64,000 nt of DNA, from positions 3,472,001-3,536,000 of the forward strand of contig NZ_JAFBCF010000001.1 of assembly GCF_016907535.1 (NCBI RefSeq), written 5' to 3'. The position numbers and the translations under genes are program-made. Positions within the stretch are counted from its first letter, which is position 1. Every line of letters starts with the position of its first letter. Of this stretch, positions 63,679-64,000 are shown one piece after another. The notes below the pieces were generated by a model, which was not told where the DNA came from, did not search any database, and saw nothing but the letters and a program-made list of their open reading frames with translations. Source of the DNA: Microlunatus panaciterrae. Lineage in GTDB: Bacteria; Actinomycetota; Actinomycetes; Propionibacteriales; Propionibacteriaceae.

Positions 63679-64000
63679 GCCTCTGGGAGCTGCTGGCGCT
63701 GCTGGGCGCCGGTACGGCCGCGGGCCTGATCAACACCGTGGTGGGCTCGGGCACCCTGGTGACGTTTCCGACCCTGCTGGCGCTCGGCGTGCCACCGGTG
63801 ATCGCCAACGTGTCCAACACCGTCGGTCTGGCACCGGGGTCGCTGTCGGGCGCCTGGTCGATGCGAGACGAGCTCAAGGGCCAGCGCAGCCGGGTGCTGC
63901 GACTGGGCCTGGCCTCGCTGATCGGCGGCATCGTCGGGGCGCTGCTGCTGCTGAGGCTGCCGTCCTCGGCCTTCGACGCGATCGTGCCGGTACTGATCGG
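63675..64000 (+). CDS. TSUP (TauE/SafE) family transporter, truncated at window end
   Basis: A frame from GTG 63675, overlapping the SPFH stop, continues to the end of the window (108 codons). It encodes hydrophobic helices with AGLINTVVGSGTLVTFPTLL and ANVSNTVGLAPGSLSG, the N-terminal signature of sulfite-exporter TauE/SafE (TSUP, DUF81) permeases. The remaining roughly 140 residues lie beyond the window. Confidence 0.88.
   Translation, partial: MSLWELLALLGAGTAAGLINTVVGSGTLVTFPTLLALGVPPVIANVSNTVGLAPGSLSGAWSMRDELKGQRSRVLRLGLASLIGGIVGALLLLRLPSSAFDAIVPVLI

Overview
The window is a contiguous piece of chromosome from a high-GC Gram-positive bacterium of the Actinomycetota. Direct markers are RbpA, WhiA, a mycothiol-dependent isomerase-type protein, a tandem FabG/InhA-like pair, OpcA next to Zwf, a complete actinobacterial SUF operon and a DUF222 (13E12-type) HNH nuclease. 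Gene order closely follows the uvr-rapZ-yvcK-whiA-gap-pgk-tpi-secG ... tkt-ctaB ... suf blocks known from Mycobacterium and Streptomyces. A Propionibacteriaceae- or Nocardioides-like host is my guess; nothing in the window proves genus. No rRNA, tRNA, CRISPR array, insertion sequence or prophage was seen, and no gene-free stretch exceeds 300 bases.

Layout. 0-6.5 kb: a TerC membrane protein behind a probable manganese riboswitch, Lon protease under a perfect HspR (HAIR) box, an alpha/beta-hydrolase, an MBL hydrolase and a mycothiol-type isomerase. 6.6-15.4 kb: uvrA, a Rieske lipoprotein, uvrC, rapZ, yvcK and whiA (excision repair followed by cell-envelope and development regulators). 15.5-26.3 kb: central carbon metabolism, with gap-pgk-tpi, secG and rbpA on the plus strand and the oxidative/non-oxidative pentose phosphate operon tkt-tal-zwf-opcA-pgl on the minus strand. 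26.5-30 kb: ctaB (heme O synthase), a LigD-type primase-polymerase and an ABC-2 transporter pair. 30-36.9 kb: the SUF iron-sulfur operon sufR-B-D-Rieske ferredoxin-C-S-U-T. 37-43.8 kb: an ABC-F ATPase, a helix-turn-helix protein with a histone-H1-like tail, an enoyl-CoA hydratase, an ABC exporter, an RlmA-type methyltransferase and an atypical SDR. 43.8-49 kb: SURF1, fdhD, moaA and small companions, with a 13E12/HNH gene between fdhD and moaA. 49-50.6 kb: fabG-inhA. 50.6-57.5 kb: a cyanophycin-type locus (orphan Mur ligase, cphA, ArsR plus SRPBCC fusion, cyanophycinase). 57.6-64 kb: a TIR-TM-WD40 protein, an unknown protein, an ABC ATPase, NfeD, an SPFH protein and a truncated TSUP transporter.

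Three window-wide themes stand out. First, about twenty genes have a TAnnnT-like -10 hexamer ending 5-7 bases before the start codon and no Shine-Dalgarno sequence, which is the signature of leaderless transcripts; in three of them the -10 includes the stop codon of the preceding gene. Second, Lys/Ala/Thr/Ser-rich histone-H1-like tails occur on three unrelated proteins (UvrA, OpcA and a small HTH protein). Third, stress and metal regulation is readable directly in the DNA: a Mn riboswitch (terC), a HAIR box (lon), a SufR-type operator (sufR) and a LexA-type SOS box (HNH gene). The most novel-looking pieces are the HTH-H1 fusion, the TIR-TM-WD40 receptor-like protein and the cyanophycin locus with an ATP-grasp-less CphA-like paralogue.
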